From JAJPJX01 sp964568355 (GTDB lineage Bacteria; Acidobacteriota; Terriglobia; Bryobacterales; Bryobacteraceae), in NCBI GenBank assembly GCA_964568355.1, contig CAZMRK010000739.1:1-7658 (forward strand): a stretch of 7,658 nt of DNA, read 5' to 3'. Within the stretch, counting starts at the first letter, position 1; each line of letters starts with the position of its first letter. Below are positions 1 through 6,973 of the stretch, in pieces. The position numbers were made by a program, and so were the translations under genes. The notes beneath the pieces are model-generated. The model ran no database searches, had not been told where the DNA came from, and saw only the letters and a program-made list of their open reading frames with translations.

Positions 1-1247
1 CGTTTAAAGGATCGCCGGCCTACAAAGCGGGCCTGCGTCCGGGCGATGCCATTATGCGGGTCAACGACAAGCCCACTGACAACCTGACCACTACCGAGGT
101 CGCCGATCTGCTGAAAGGCCCCCGCGGAACTCAGGTGATGATCCTGGTATCGCGCGAAGGCAACACGCAGCCGATCAGCTTCACCGTCACGCGCGACGAG
201 ATTTCGCGCAAGAGCGTCCCCGATGCCTTCTGGCTGCGCCAGGGAATCGCTTATATCAAGATCGATAGTTTTAACGAGACCACCAGCCGTGAACTGGAAG
301 AGAATATGCGGCGGTTGGGCGAGAATAATATCAAGGGATTAGTGCTGGACCTCCGCGGCAATCCCGGCGGCCTGCTGAACGAAGGGGTCGCCGTCGCCGA
401 TAAGTTTCTAGAGAAGGGCCAGACGATCGTCTCCCATCGCGGCCGGGCGTCTGCTGAAAAGCCCTACATCGCCAAAAACGGCAATCGCGGCCACAATTAC
501 CCGATCGTTGTACTGGTGAATCGCTACTCCGCCTCGGCGGCCGAGATCGTCTCCGGCGCTCTCCAGGATCACGACCGCGGCTGGGTGCTCGGAGAAACCA
601 CCTTCGGCAAGGGCTTGGTGCAGACCGTCTATCCGCTCTCGGAAAATACCGGTTTGGCATTGACTACGGCCCACTTCTACACCCCCAGCGGGCGTCTGAT
701 CCAGCGCGATTACACCAACCGCTCGTTCTACGATTACTACACCCACAAGGACGACAACGCCCGTAATCCGATGGACGTGAAGATGACCGATAGCGGGCGG
801 ACCGTATACGGCGGCGGAGGCATCACCCCCGACGAAAAATACGTGGTGCCCAAGTGGGACAAATTCCAGATCGAATTACAGCGGAAGTACGCCTTCTTCA
901 ACTTCAGCAAGCGCTATTTCAGCACCCACGATGCCAAACTACCCAAGGGGTGGTCACCGGATAACACGATCCTGAACGACTTCCACGATTTCCTCCTGCA
1001 CGAGAAGGTGGAATTCACCGAAGCGGAATTCGCCCAGGATACCGATTGGATCAAGCGCTATCTGAAACGGGAGATGTACATTACGGCTTTCGATTGGGAT
1101 GAAGCCCAGCGCGTGGAGATGGAGACCGATCCCGAGGTGGAGCGGGCCATCGACGCCATGCCCAAGGCGAAGGCTCTCGTGGACACCGCCAAAAAGATCA
1201 TCGTGCAGCGTATGAACGGCCAGATGGCCGCGGCGGAGCGGCAGTAA
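1..1247 (+). CDS. S41 family (C-terminal processing) peptidase with PDZ domain, 5'-truncated
   Basis: Serine protease of the CtpA/CtpB/Prc type, which usually acts in the periplasm or at the cell envelope on C-termini of proteins. The reading frame is already open at base 3, so the gene starts outside the window; the ATG at 54 lies inside the PDZ domain and is not the real start. The segment up to about base 180 is the second half of a PDZ domain (AGLRPGDAI, then a VND turn). The peptidase core follows: the hallmark LDLRGNPGG at 345-371, the motif SASAAEI with the presumed catalytic Ser at 534-536, and GKGLVQ with the presumed general-base Lys at 609-611 and Gln four residues on. The 25-residue Ser-Lys spacing equals that of known CtpB and D1 processing peptidases, so the enzyme looks intact. 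A charged C-terminal extension of about 170 residues follows the core. The signal peptide and N-terminus are not visible. Exact substrate unknown. Confidence 0.95.
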   Translation, partial: FKGSPAYKAGLRPGDAIMRVNDKPTDNLTTTEVADLLKGPRGTQVMILVSREGNTQPISFTVTRDEISRKSVPDAFWLRQGIAYIKIDSFNETTSRELEENMRRLGENNIKGLVLDLRGNPGGLLNEGVAVADKFLEKGQTIVSHRGRASAEKPYIAKNGNRGHNYPIVVLVNRYSASAAEIVSGALQDHDRGWVLGETTFGKGLVQTVYPLSENTGLALTTAHFYTPSGRLIQRDYTNRSFYDYYTHKDDNARNPMDVKMTDSGRTVYGGGGITPDEKYVVPKWDKFQIELQRKYAFFNFSKRYFSTHDAKLPKGWSPDNTILNDFHDFLLHEKVEFTEAEFAQDTDWIKRYLKREMYITAFDWDEAQRVEMETDPEVERAIDAMPKAKALVDTAKKIIVQRMNGQMAAAERQ

Positions 1248-1267
1248 GCAGTAACGCTCACAGGATT

Positions 1268-3022
1268 TTGCAGCCAAAATCGCAGGTAACCGTGCTGGAC
1301 GCGGGCGGCCAGTACTGCCATCTCATCGCCCGTAAAGTGCGCGAGCTTGGAGTGTACGCCGAGGTCCGCGCCAGTGAGACGCCCGCCCGGGAGCTGGCCG
1401 GGCGGAAAGCCATCATCATCTCCGGAGGCCCGTCGAGCGTCTATGACCCGGAGAGTCCCACCGTCGATCCGGCCATCTTTTCCTCGGGATCGGCCGTCCT
1501 GGGCATCTGCTACGGCCAGCAGCTCATGGCCTACTTGCTGGGCGGCAAGGTACGGAAAGGCGAAAAGGGAGAATACGGTCTGGCCACCTTCCAGCCGGAC
1601 GGCTCGACCGGCGTGCTGTTCCAGGGCGTCAGCCGTCCTCAGCAGATCTGGATGAGCCACCGGGACGCGGTGGCTGCGGTGCCTCCCGGATTCTCTGTCC
1701 TGGGGTCGACCGAAACCTGTGCCATCGCGGCCATCGCCGAGCCGGCGCGGAGGCTCTACGGCTTGCAGTTCCACCCCGAGGTGGTACACACCGTCCACGG
1801 CCGCGAAATCCTCTCCAATTTTCTTTTCGATATCGCGGGCTGTGAACGCGATTGGGACCCCACCCACCGCGCTCCGGCCATCGAAGAAGAGATCCGCCAG
1901 TGTGTGGGCGATCGCAACGTATTCTTCTTCGTCAGCGGGGGAGTGGATTCGACCGTGGCCTATACGCTCTGCCTGCGCGCCCTGAGTCCGGATCGCGTCC
2001 GCGGCGTCTACGTGGACACAGGGCTCATGCGTGAGGGCGAAACGGAGTTCGTCAAGCGCAATTTCGATTCCCTGGGCGCCGGCACGCTTGAAATCGAGCA
2101 CGCCGAAGCACAGTTCCTGGATCCGTTGGCCCAGGCGCGAGAGCCGGAGCAAAAGCGCCGCATCATCGGCGAGGAGTTCGTTGCCGTCCAGGAGCGTATC
2201 ATCGAGTCCCACCACCTGCTGGATGGCCACTGGATTCTCGGCCAGGGCACCATCTATCCCGATACCATCGAATCCGGCGGCACGCAGAAAGCCTCGGTGA
2301 TCAAGACCCACCACAACCGGGTGGAGGGTATTCAGAAGCTGATTGAGGCCAAGCGCATCGTCGAGCCGCTGCGCGACTACTACAAGGACGAAGTCCGCCA
2401 GATCGGCCGGGAGCTGGGATTGCCCGCCGAACTTCTGGAGCGGCATCCCTTCCCCGGGCCGGGGTTGGCCATCCGCTGCCTGTGCTCGGAGACGGACGAA
2501 GCGGTCCGGCCGCTGGCCGAAGGTTGTCTGATCTCGGTGCACTCGGTCGGCGTTCAGGGCGATTCCCGGAGCTACGCCCCGGTTTTGTCCATCGATGTAC
2601 TAGACCACGATCTGGCCACGGAATTGATCAACCGCACCGCCGGAATCAACCGCGTGATTGGGCGGGTGGACACAGTGGCGCCCCTCGCCGCCATGCGCGT
2701 GCACCGCAGCGCCTTGGCGCCCCGGCGGCTGGCCCGGCTGCGGGCGGCCGACGCCATCGTCCGGCAGCTTTCCCATGAAAGCGGTTTTGACCGCCGGATC
2801 TGGCAGTTTCCCGTGGTCCTGATTCCTCTGGGAACCGATCAGGCGCCGGATTCGGTGGTCCTTCGCCCGGTCGATTCGGTCGATGGCATGACGGCCCGCT
2901 CGGTCCCCATGGACCCGCCTCTGCTCCAGTCCCTGGCCGCCGTATTGCTCCAGGTCGAAGGCATCGGAGGCGTTTTCTACGATCTCACCCACAAGCCCCC
3001 GGGCACCATCGAGTGGGAATAA
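1268..3022 (+). CDS. guaA: GMP synthase (glutamine-hydrolysing), long two-subdomain form
   Basis: Cytoplasmic enzyme of purine synthesis that converts XMP to GMP using ATP and glutamine. Residues 7-190 are a class I glutamine amidotransferase: GICYGQQ with nucleophile Cys81, and LQFHPEV with His169 and Glu171. The ATP pyrophosphatase domain follows, with P-loop SGGVDS at 223-228, IKTHHN at 345-350 and RHPFPGPGLAIR at 392-403. The C-terminus ends in KPPGTIEWE, the normal XMP-binding tail. At 584 residues it is longer than typical bacterial GuaA (about 510-525). The extra length is in the dimerisation part, which resembles the two-subdomain human-type enzyme: VGVQGDSRSY at 427-436 and DGMTA at 539-543 lie in separate subdomains. 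The start is TTG at 1268. No ATG is available nearby, and a GTG at 1292 would delete the first strand before LDAGGQY. The Shine-Dalgarno match is poor (AGGA at 1262-1265, too close). The gene lies 20 bases after the protease stop, so co-transcription is plausible. Confidence 0.96.
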   Translation: MQPKSQVTVLDAGGQYCHLIARKVRELGVYAEVRASETPARELAGRKAIIISGGPSSVYDPESPTVDPAIFSSGSAVLGICYGQQLMAYLLGGKVRKGEKGEYGLATFQPDGSTGVLFQGVSRPQQIWMSHRDAVAAVPPGFSVLGSTETCAIAAIAEPARRLYGLQFHPEVVHTVHGREILSNFLFDIAGCERDWDPTHRAPAIEEEIRQCVGDRNVFFFVSGGVDSTVAYTLCLRALSPDRVRGVYVDTGLMREGETEFVKRNFDSLGAGTLEIEHAEAQFLDPLAQAREPEQKRRIIGEEFVAVQERIIESHHLLDGHWILGQGTIYPDTIESGGTQKASVIKTHHNRVEGIQKLIEAKRIVEPLRDYYKDEVRQIGRELGLPAELLERHPFPGPGLAIRCLCSETDEAVRPLAEGCLISVHSVGVQGDSRSYAPVLSIDVLDHDLATELINRTAGINRVIGRVDTVAPLAAMRVHRSALAPRRLARLRAADAIVRQLSHESGFDRRIWQFPVVLIPLGTDQAPDSVVLRPVDSVDGMTARSVPMDPPLLQSLAAVLLQVEGIGGVFYDLTHKPPGTIEWE

Positions 3023-3026
3023 CCGC

Positions 3027-5513
3027 TCACTTCGCGCTCAGCATGTTGGCGAACAGCCGATAAGCTCCCGGCACCCCCGCCGGCAGCTCCCGAAACCACG
3101 AATATGCCGTAAAGATATATACCCCTTTCCCATAGTGGGTGTATAAGGTGCCACCTGGCAAAGGTGGCTCGTTGGGATCATGGCACTCCAGCACGGTCTG
3201 GTAGCGCGGATCCCACTCGGTGGCGAAGTACAGCCCCCGCTCCTGGACCCACCCTTCGAAGTCCTGGGAGGTGATCGCATTGGGGGTCTTCAAAAGCGGG
3301 GAGTCGGGGTTGGAGAAGCGCACCGGAACGTCTTCCACCGCCACCCGGCCGCGGCCCACCGAAAACGGATACGGCCCCAGTTCCGGCAGCGAGCCGTCGG
3401 CCGTGTTGTATTGCACGATATAAGTGCCGCCGCCTTTCACGTATTCGAGCAGTCGCGGCTGATTCGCGCGCAGGTCGCCCCGCACGTTATAGGCGCGGAC
3501 GCCGGCCACGATCGCGTCGAATTCCGAAAGATCGCGCTGTTCCAGGTCCGATGAAGAAAGCAGGGTGACCTCGCAGCCCAACTGGCGGAGGGCATCCGGC
3601 ATCTGGTCGCCCGCACCCATGATGTAGCCGACCTTACGGGCCGTCACCCGGATATCGGAACGTACCAGACGCATCGCGGCGACCGGGAATACCGTCTCCA
3701 CCGGGATGTGGGGGTAGGAGATGATCCGCAGTCCCGAGGTCCACTCGCGCCCATCCATGACGGCTGCGGCCTGGATCGATGTCTGCGAGGGGCCGGACGG
3801 CGGGGTCACGGTGAAGCTCAGTTCCTGCTGTTGGCCGGCATGAGCGAGGTGAAAGGACGTCGTGGAGGGATCGGCCCGCCAGCCATCTCCCAGCTTCAAG
3901 CGCAGCTCTCCGGATGCGTCAGAGAGGCTGGAACGCACGGCAATGCGGATCCTGCGCGGCTCTCCGGCCGGAAACAGAACAACCTTCTGCGAAGGATTGA
4001 CTTCTACCTTGGGCGCGACCACAAACGGCCGGGTCAGTTCGCCCAGAACATGATCGACGTAGCGATAGAGAACCGGGCGCCAGAGCACGATGTGTTCGGA
4101 ACCGGCGGCTAGCTCAAAGCGGGCCCGGAGCAGGGGCGGCGTGTCGGCCAGGCCGATCAGTTCCTGATCGCCGATGGTATACGTATCGCCCTGCGGTGGC
4201 TGCCGCAGCCAAAAGGGTTGCGACTGGGGCTGGCCGGCTGGCACCTTCCGGTCGACTCGCGTCGTGAACACCTGGTTATAATCGAGCGCCTTGGCGGTGA
4301 AGTCGGGACCGGAGGTCTCGCCCATGCCTTCCACGCGGATGTTCTGCAGCACCAGCGGAAAGTGGGAGCGGTTGAGCGCCGTGAAGCGCACCTGAACAGC
4401 GGAACCGGGTGTGGCGGTATCGCGGTCGGTGACGGCATCGAGCCAGAGCCCTGCGCAGGAACCGATGGCCTCGTCCAGTTCTACGAGCTTGGCCTGGGCC
4501 AGCGGATCCTTCAGGCCGGCTACCAGATCTCGGGCCTGGAGCAGCAGGGGGATGATCTTCTCGGGATGCTCGGGCGCGAATTCCCGCGCGGCGCGCGTGA
4601 GGATTGGTTCGACGCCGCCCCCGCCGGGCACGCGGCGCCAGGTGGTATCGATCCCGTCGAAGGCATCCGTCCGGGCGGAGTCTCCGGCTACCGGAACGAG
4701 ATAGTTCAGCGATGGCCCGCGCCTTCGGGGCGCCCCCATGCTCTGGCTGCGATGCATGCTGCGGCTGCGCCCGGCGATCTCGTTATAGGATTCGCCGAGA
4801 ACCGGATTGAATTCTCCAGTGTCGATCTGGGTCTTGTCCGGCGCGGCGGCAGCCGCCTGCTCCTGCGCCCGGGTAAAGCTGAAAACGTTGAACAGCAGTC
4901 GCCGCGCGCGCCAGGGATGGACGCGCGTCAGTTGCTCCGGAAAGCGCTGCGGATCGGCTGCCGCGAAGTAAGCCTCTTTGCCCAGGATGGCCGAGGCCTG
5001 ATGCTGGCCATGGCCGTCGCGCGGCGTTCCCGAAAAGCGCAGGATGACCACGTCGGGCCGGAAACGGCGGATCACCCAGACCATGTCGGATAAAGTCTTC
5101 TCGCGGCCCCATCGCGAAATGGTCTCATCGGCGGACTTGGAGAAACCGAAATCGATCGCGCGCGTGAAGAACTGCTCCGCGCCGTCGATCTTGCGGGCCG
5201 CCAAAAGCTCCTGCGTGCGAATCAGGCCGAGCAGGTCGCCCTGCTCGGAGCCGATCAGATTCTGGCCTCCCTCGCCCCTGGTGCAGGAAAGATAGCCGGT
5301 GCGCAGATGCCGCCCGCGGGCAAAATAGGCCAGCACCGCCGTGTTCTCGTCATCGGGGTGAGCGGCGATCATGAGCACGCTGCCCAGAACATTCAAGCGC
5401 TTGAGTTGCTGCTCGATCTCCGGTGTCCCGGTAAGACTCTGGGCAAATGCCGTGGATGCCGCCAGGAACACGGCGAGGAGAGAGGCAAGGAAATTCGGAG
5501 CGAGAGAGCGCAT
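3027..5513 (-). CDS. Secreted PIG-L (LmbE-like) deacetylase family protein with C-terminal amidotransferase-like domain
   Basis: The PIG-L family contains zinc-dependent N-acetylglucosaminide deacetylases such as MshB and GlcNAc-PI deacetylase; the substrate here is unknown. Residues 1-25 form a signal peptide (hydrophobic LLAVFLAAS, then AFAQ), so the protein is exported. The catalytic domain starts near residue 45: AHPDDE at 51-56 supplies metal ligands and the base, and HGQHQAS at 168-174 supplies the later His ligand. SYNEIAGRSRSMHRSQ at 242-257 is typical of large members. Residues about 360-600 look beta-rich, including a NEW3-like stretch ending in LSFTVTPPSG. Residues about 620-720 (VGYIMGAGDQMPDALRQLG ... 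FDAIVAGVRAYN ... YVKGGGTYIVQYNT) resemble a ThuA/class I amidotransferase-like fold, with no catalytic Cys seen, so probably binding rather than catalysis. At 828 residues it is far longer than single-domain PIG-L enzymes (about 230-300). The ATG at 5513 is the earliest possible start, because an in-frame stop lies at 5520-5522. No clear ribosome binding site precedes it. Confidence 0.9.
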   Translation of the reverse strand: MRSLAPNFLASLLAVFLAASTAFAQSLTGTPEIEQQLKRLNVLGSVLMIAAHPDDENTAVLAYFARGRHLRTGYLSCTRGEGGQNLIGSEQGDLLGLIRTQELLAARKIDGAEQFFTRAIDFGFSKSADETISRWGREKTLSDMVWVIRRFRPDVVILRFSGTPRDGHGQHQASAILGKEAYFAAADPQRFPEQLTRVHPWRARRLLFNVFSFTRAQEQAAAAAPDKTQIDTGEFNPVLGESYNEIAGRSRSMHRSQSMGAPRRRGPSLNYLVPVAGDSARTDAFDGIDTTWRRVPGGGGVEPILTRAAREFAPEHPEKIIPLLLQARDLVAGLKDPLAQAKLVELDEAIGSCAGLWLDAVTDRDTATPGSAVQVRFTALNRSHFPLVLQNIRVEGMGETSGPDFTAKALDYNQVFTTRVDRKVPAGQPQSQPFWLRQPPQGDTYTIGDQELIGLADTPPLLRARFELAAGSEHIVLWRPVLYRYVDHVLGELTRPFVVAPKVEVNPSQKVVLFPAGEPRRIRIAVRSSLSDASGELRLKLGDGWRADPSTTSFHLAHAGQQQELSFTVTPPSGPSQTSIQAAAVMDGREWTSGLRIISYPHIPVETVFPVAAMRLVRSDIRVTARKVGYIMGAGDQMPDALRQLGCEVTLLSSSDLEQRDLSEFDAIVAGVRAYNVRGDLRANQPRLLEYVKGGGTYIVQYNTADGSLPELGPYPFSVGRGRVAVEDVPVRFSNPDSPLLKTPNAITSQDFEGWVQERGLYFATEWDPRYQTVLECHDPNEPPLPGGTLYTHYGKGVYIFTAYSWFRELPAGVPGAYRLFANMLSAK

Positions 5514-5521
5514 TGAATTTC

Positions 5522-5527
5522 ATAGTA
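5522..5527 (-). promoter_or_regulatory. Possible -10 hexamer for a leaderless PIG-L transcript
   Basis: On the minus strand this reads TACTAT, five of six matches to the TATAAT consensus. Only eight bases separate it from the ATG at 5513, so a start site at the usual distance would give a transcript with almost no leader. That fits the lack of a Shine-Dalgarno sequence in front of this gene. No convincing -35 box is seen, so the call is weak. Confidence 0.25.
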
Positions 5528-5739
5528 GACCAGCCGGCTTTTCTCTGGGAAAATCCCCAGCCGCCGGAGACAGGTGCGGAAGCTTACGGAGTGCGTTGTC
5601 CGATTGCGGACGTGAATCCTGGAGTGCGCGCGAAACAGGCGGAAGCACTGTGTCGTCGGGTACCGACATACGCCGGACCCTATGGCATGATACTGCGGAG
5701 GCCGCTCCCTCTCATAAGTGAATGAGGACCAAATCTGAC

Positions 5740-5745
5740 AGGAGG
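5740..5745 (+). promoter_or_regulatory. Strong ribosome binding site for the repeat-protein gene
   Basis: A perfect AGGAGG lies seven bases before the ATG at 5753. It fixes this start codon and is the only strong Shine-Dalgarno sequence in the window, which suggests efficient translation of the exported repeat protein. Confidence 0.85.
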
Positions 5746-5752
5746 ATATCCA

Positions 5753-6799
5753 ATGAAACGAAACGCACAGTTTCTTGTCGCTGCTTTTGCGTGCGGGCTG
5801 GTAACAGCTCCTTTGATGGCTCGTACATGCAACGGTAACAGCGACCTGCAAGGAACATATGGATTCATCAGCGCGCCCATATTTCCGGGAGCGCCGGTGA
5901 TGCCGCCGGGAACGCCCGGGGTGCCGGTGACGCCTCCCGGCACAACCGGCTCGGTGAACCTGGCGTCGCCAATTAGCGCCTTTGTTCAAAATAGTCTACA
6001 AAATGTGCCATTTGCTGTAGTGGGAACGATTATGGCGGATGGAGGCGGAAACTTAGTAGCTCCCGCAACTTCCAGTTCAGGCTTTCTGAATGTTGGCAGT
6101 TATACAGTTAATACCGATTGTACAGTCAATCTTACTTTACAGGATGCTTACAATACGCAGACTTCCAATGCATCCGGTACTTCAGTCAGCACGACAGCCA
6201 GCGTTCCCCTGATTGGCCTGCTCTCCGATTCCGGCGCTCATGTGGTCTTGAAGCCGACCGGGAACACGAATGCCGCACCGGCCTATCTGACCCTGACCCG
6301 CATTCCACCGGCCTGTACGGATGCCAGTATCTCGGGTACTTATTCGCTCCAGGCTTCCGGATTCTGGACCAATGGTGCGCCGCCATCTTCGGGAGATAAC
6401 GGCAATGGCAGTGCGAACCCCGGAGAAGGAAGTCCCGGGACGCCGGGAGACAACACACCGGGCGGAGGCTCACAGACTCCCGGCAACCCGAGCAGCACCT
6501 CCGGCATCAACGGCGTCAACAATACCTTTACGCTATTGGGCCGGCTGAGTGCGGATGGCGCCGGCAATTTCGTGCAGGATGCGCTGGGCCTGGCCTCGCC
6601 GCTGCCTGATCTGCAACTGTCCGGAAGCTATCGCGTAAATCCGGATTGTTCGGGCACCGGAACGCTGCAATCGCCCGACGGCACGAGCCACGCGATTAAC
6701 TTCCTGCTCGTCACGCCCAGCGGCTCAACCACGCCGCAGTTGCAACTGATCTTCGCCGAGTCCGGACTTACCGGATCCGGCACTGCTTCGTTGCAGTAA
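5753..6799 (+). CDS. Exported protein of unknown function with two beta-type repeats and Gly/Pro-rich linkers
   Basis: Not a family I can name. Residues 1-23 form a signal peptide (MKRN, hydrophobic core, then PLMA before the likely cleavage site), so the mature protein is probably periplasmic or released. The mature part has two related units. Unit 1 (about 26-185) contains C26, LQGTYGF at 32-38, VVGTIMADGGGN at 89-100, and GSYTVNTDCTVNLTL at 115-129. Unit 2 (about 188-348) contains C188, ISGTYSL at 193-199, LLGRLSADGAGN at 261-272 and GSYRVNPDCSGTGTL at 291-305. Each unit has a paired-Cys pattern (C26/C123 and C188/C299) that could form disulphides. In both, a Gly/Pro-rich insert sits between the GTY strand and the DG.GN strand: about 45-68 and about 207-251. 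No catalytic motif, membrane anchor or sorting signal is seen. From memory, similar C...GTY / DG.GN / Y.VN.DC units recur in secreted acidobacterial proteins. A surface or matrix role is only a guess. Confidence 0.8.
   Translation: MKRNAQFLVAAFACGLVTAPLMARTCNGNSDLQGTYGFISAPIFPGAPVMPPGTPGVPVTPPGTTGSVNLASPISAFVQNSLQNVPFAVVGTIMADGGGNLVAPATSSSGFLNVGSYTVNTDCTVNLTLQDAYNTQTSNASGTSVSTTASVPLIGLLSDSGAHVVLKPTGNTNAAPAYLTLTRIPPACTDASISGTYSLQASGFWTNGAPPSSGDNGNGSANPGEGSPGTPGDNTPGGGSQTPGNPSSTSGINGVNNTFTLLGRLSADGAGNFVQDALGLASPLPDLQLSGSYRVNPDCSGTGTLQSPDGTSHAINFLLVTPSGSTTPQLQLIFAESGLTGSGTASLQ
5888..5947 (+). repeat. Two tandem 30-base units coding a Gly/Pro-rich linker
   Basis: Bases 5888-5917 and 5918-5947 align without gaps with 22 of 30 positions identical. 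They encode GAPVMPPGTP and GVPVTPPGTT. The pattern indicates that the first linker of the exported repeat protein grew by local duplication of a decapeptide unit. Confidence 0.75.
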
Positions 6800-6803
6800 C
6801 CTT

Positions 6804-6894
6804 GTGGGGCCGGCTTCAAAAGCCGGCGCCGGACTTCAGTCCGGCAAACCGCGCGCCGGTTCAAACCGGCGCGCAGGCTGAAAGCCTGCCCCAC
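6804..6894. repeat. Four-hairpin array enclosed by an outer stem
   Basis: Four perfect inverted repeats stand nearly head to tail: 6809-6827 (GCCGGCTT, loop CAA), 6828-6845 (GCCGGACT, loop TC), 6851-6874 (GCGCGCCGGTT, loop CA) and 6873-6889 (GCAGGCT, loop GAA). An outer stem GTGGGGC at 6804-6810 pairs with GCCCCAC at 6888-6894, sharing two or three bases with the end hairpins, so the whole can be drawn as a multi-branched cloverleaf. Loops centre on TTCA in the first three hairpins and on the reverse complement TGAA in the last. It lies five bases after the stop of the repeat-protein gene and between convergent genes, the usual place of REP/BIME-type elements. It could also stop or protect transcripts from either side, but no T-run follows. 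No coding capacity is supported. Confidence 0.85.
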
Positions 6895-6906
6895 TTTGTG
6901 ACCGAA

Positions 6907-6972
6907 AAGTCCGCTCCCTTGCGGTCGCGGTTCAGTTGCGGAACGGAACCGCGCGCGTAAGCAAGCGGACTT
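6907..6972 (-). repeat. Inverted-repeat element directly after nuoB, possible terminator
   Basis: The arms AAGTCCGCT at 6907-6915 and AGCGGACTT at 6964-6972 are perfect complements. Inside is a second stem, CGCGGTTC at 6926-6933 with GAACCGCG at 6946-6953. An alternative pairing exists between CTTGC at 6918-6922 and GCAAG at 6961-6965. The right arm ends one base from the nuoB stop. In the nuoB direction the outer stem is followed by a short T-run (ACTTTTCGG), so it may serve as a terminator, although the 48-base interior is large for one. It may equally be a dispersed repeat that inserted here; the frame reading LAYARGSV across it is one I recall from many spurious acidobacterial proteins. 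Confidence 0.6.
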
Positions 6973-6973
6973 G

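Larger units (their letters stand above)
5514..5752. other. Divergent intergenic region between the PIG-L and repeat-protein genes
   Basis: This 239-base region must carry the start signals for both flanking genes. Visible elements are a short hairpin at 5598-5611 (GTCCG, loop ATTG, CGGAC), the weak minus-strand -10-like hexamer described separately, a plus-strand GATACT at 5689-5694 (four of six matches to TATAAT) without a good -35 box, and the ribosome binding site at 5740-5745. Open frames crossing it start inside the PIG-L signal peptide region and have no ribosome binding site or family resemblance, so I do not call a gene here. No riboswitch or tRNA is seen. Confidence 0.5.

Noticed and set aside
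1058..2542. 494-codon minus-strand open frame opposite guaA
   Set aside because: It lies antisense to a clearly conserved GMP synthase and the protease end, has no recognisable domain, and is explained by high-GC codon bias leaving the opposite frame open.
4218..5093. 291-codon plus-strand open frame opposite the PIG-L gene
   Set aside because: It is antisense to a gene with clear family motifs; its translation has no family resemblance and there is no ribosome binding site.
5447..5725. Plus-strand small frame ending just before the repeat-protein gene
   Set aside because: It starts inside the PIG-L signal peptide on the other strand, lacks a ribosome binding site and resembles nothing known.
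5393..5989. 198-codon minus-strand frame across the divergent intergenic region
   Set aside because: It overlaps the coding starts of both flanking genes, is rich in Arg, Ser and His as expected of a shadow frame, and has no ribosome site.
6804..6894. CRISPR array or tRNA reading of the hairpin cluster
   Set aside because: The repeats are inverted and unequal with no regular spacers, and the branched fold lacks an anticodon arm, T-loop and CCA-proximal tRNA features.
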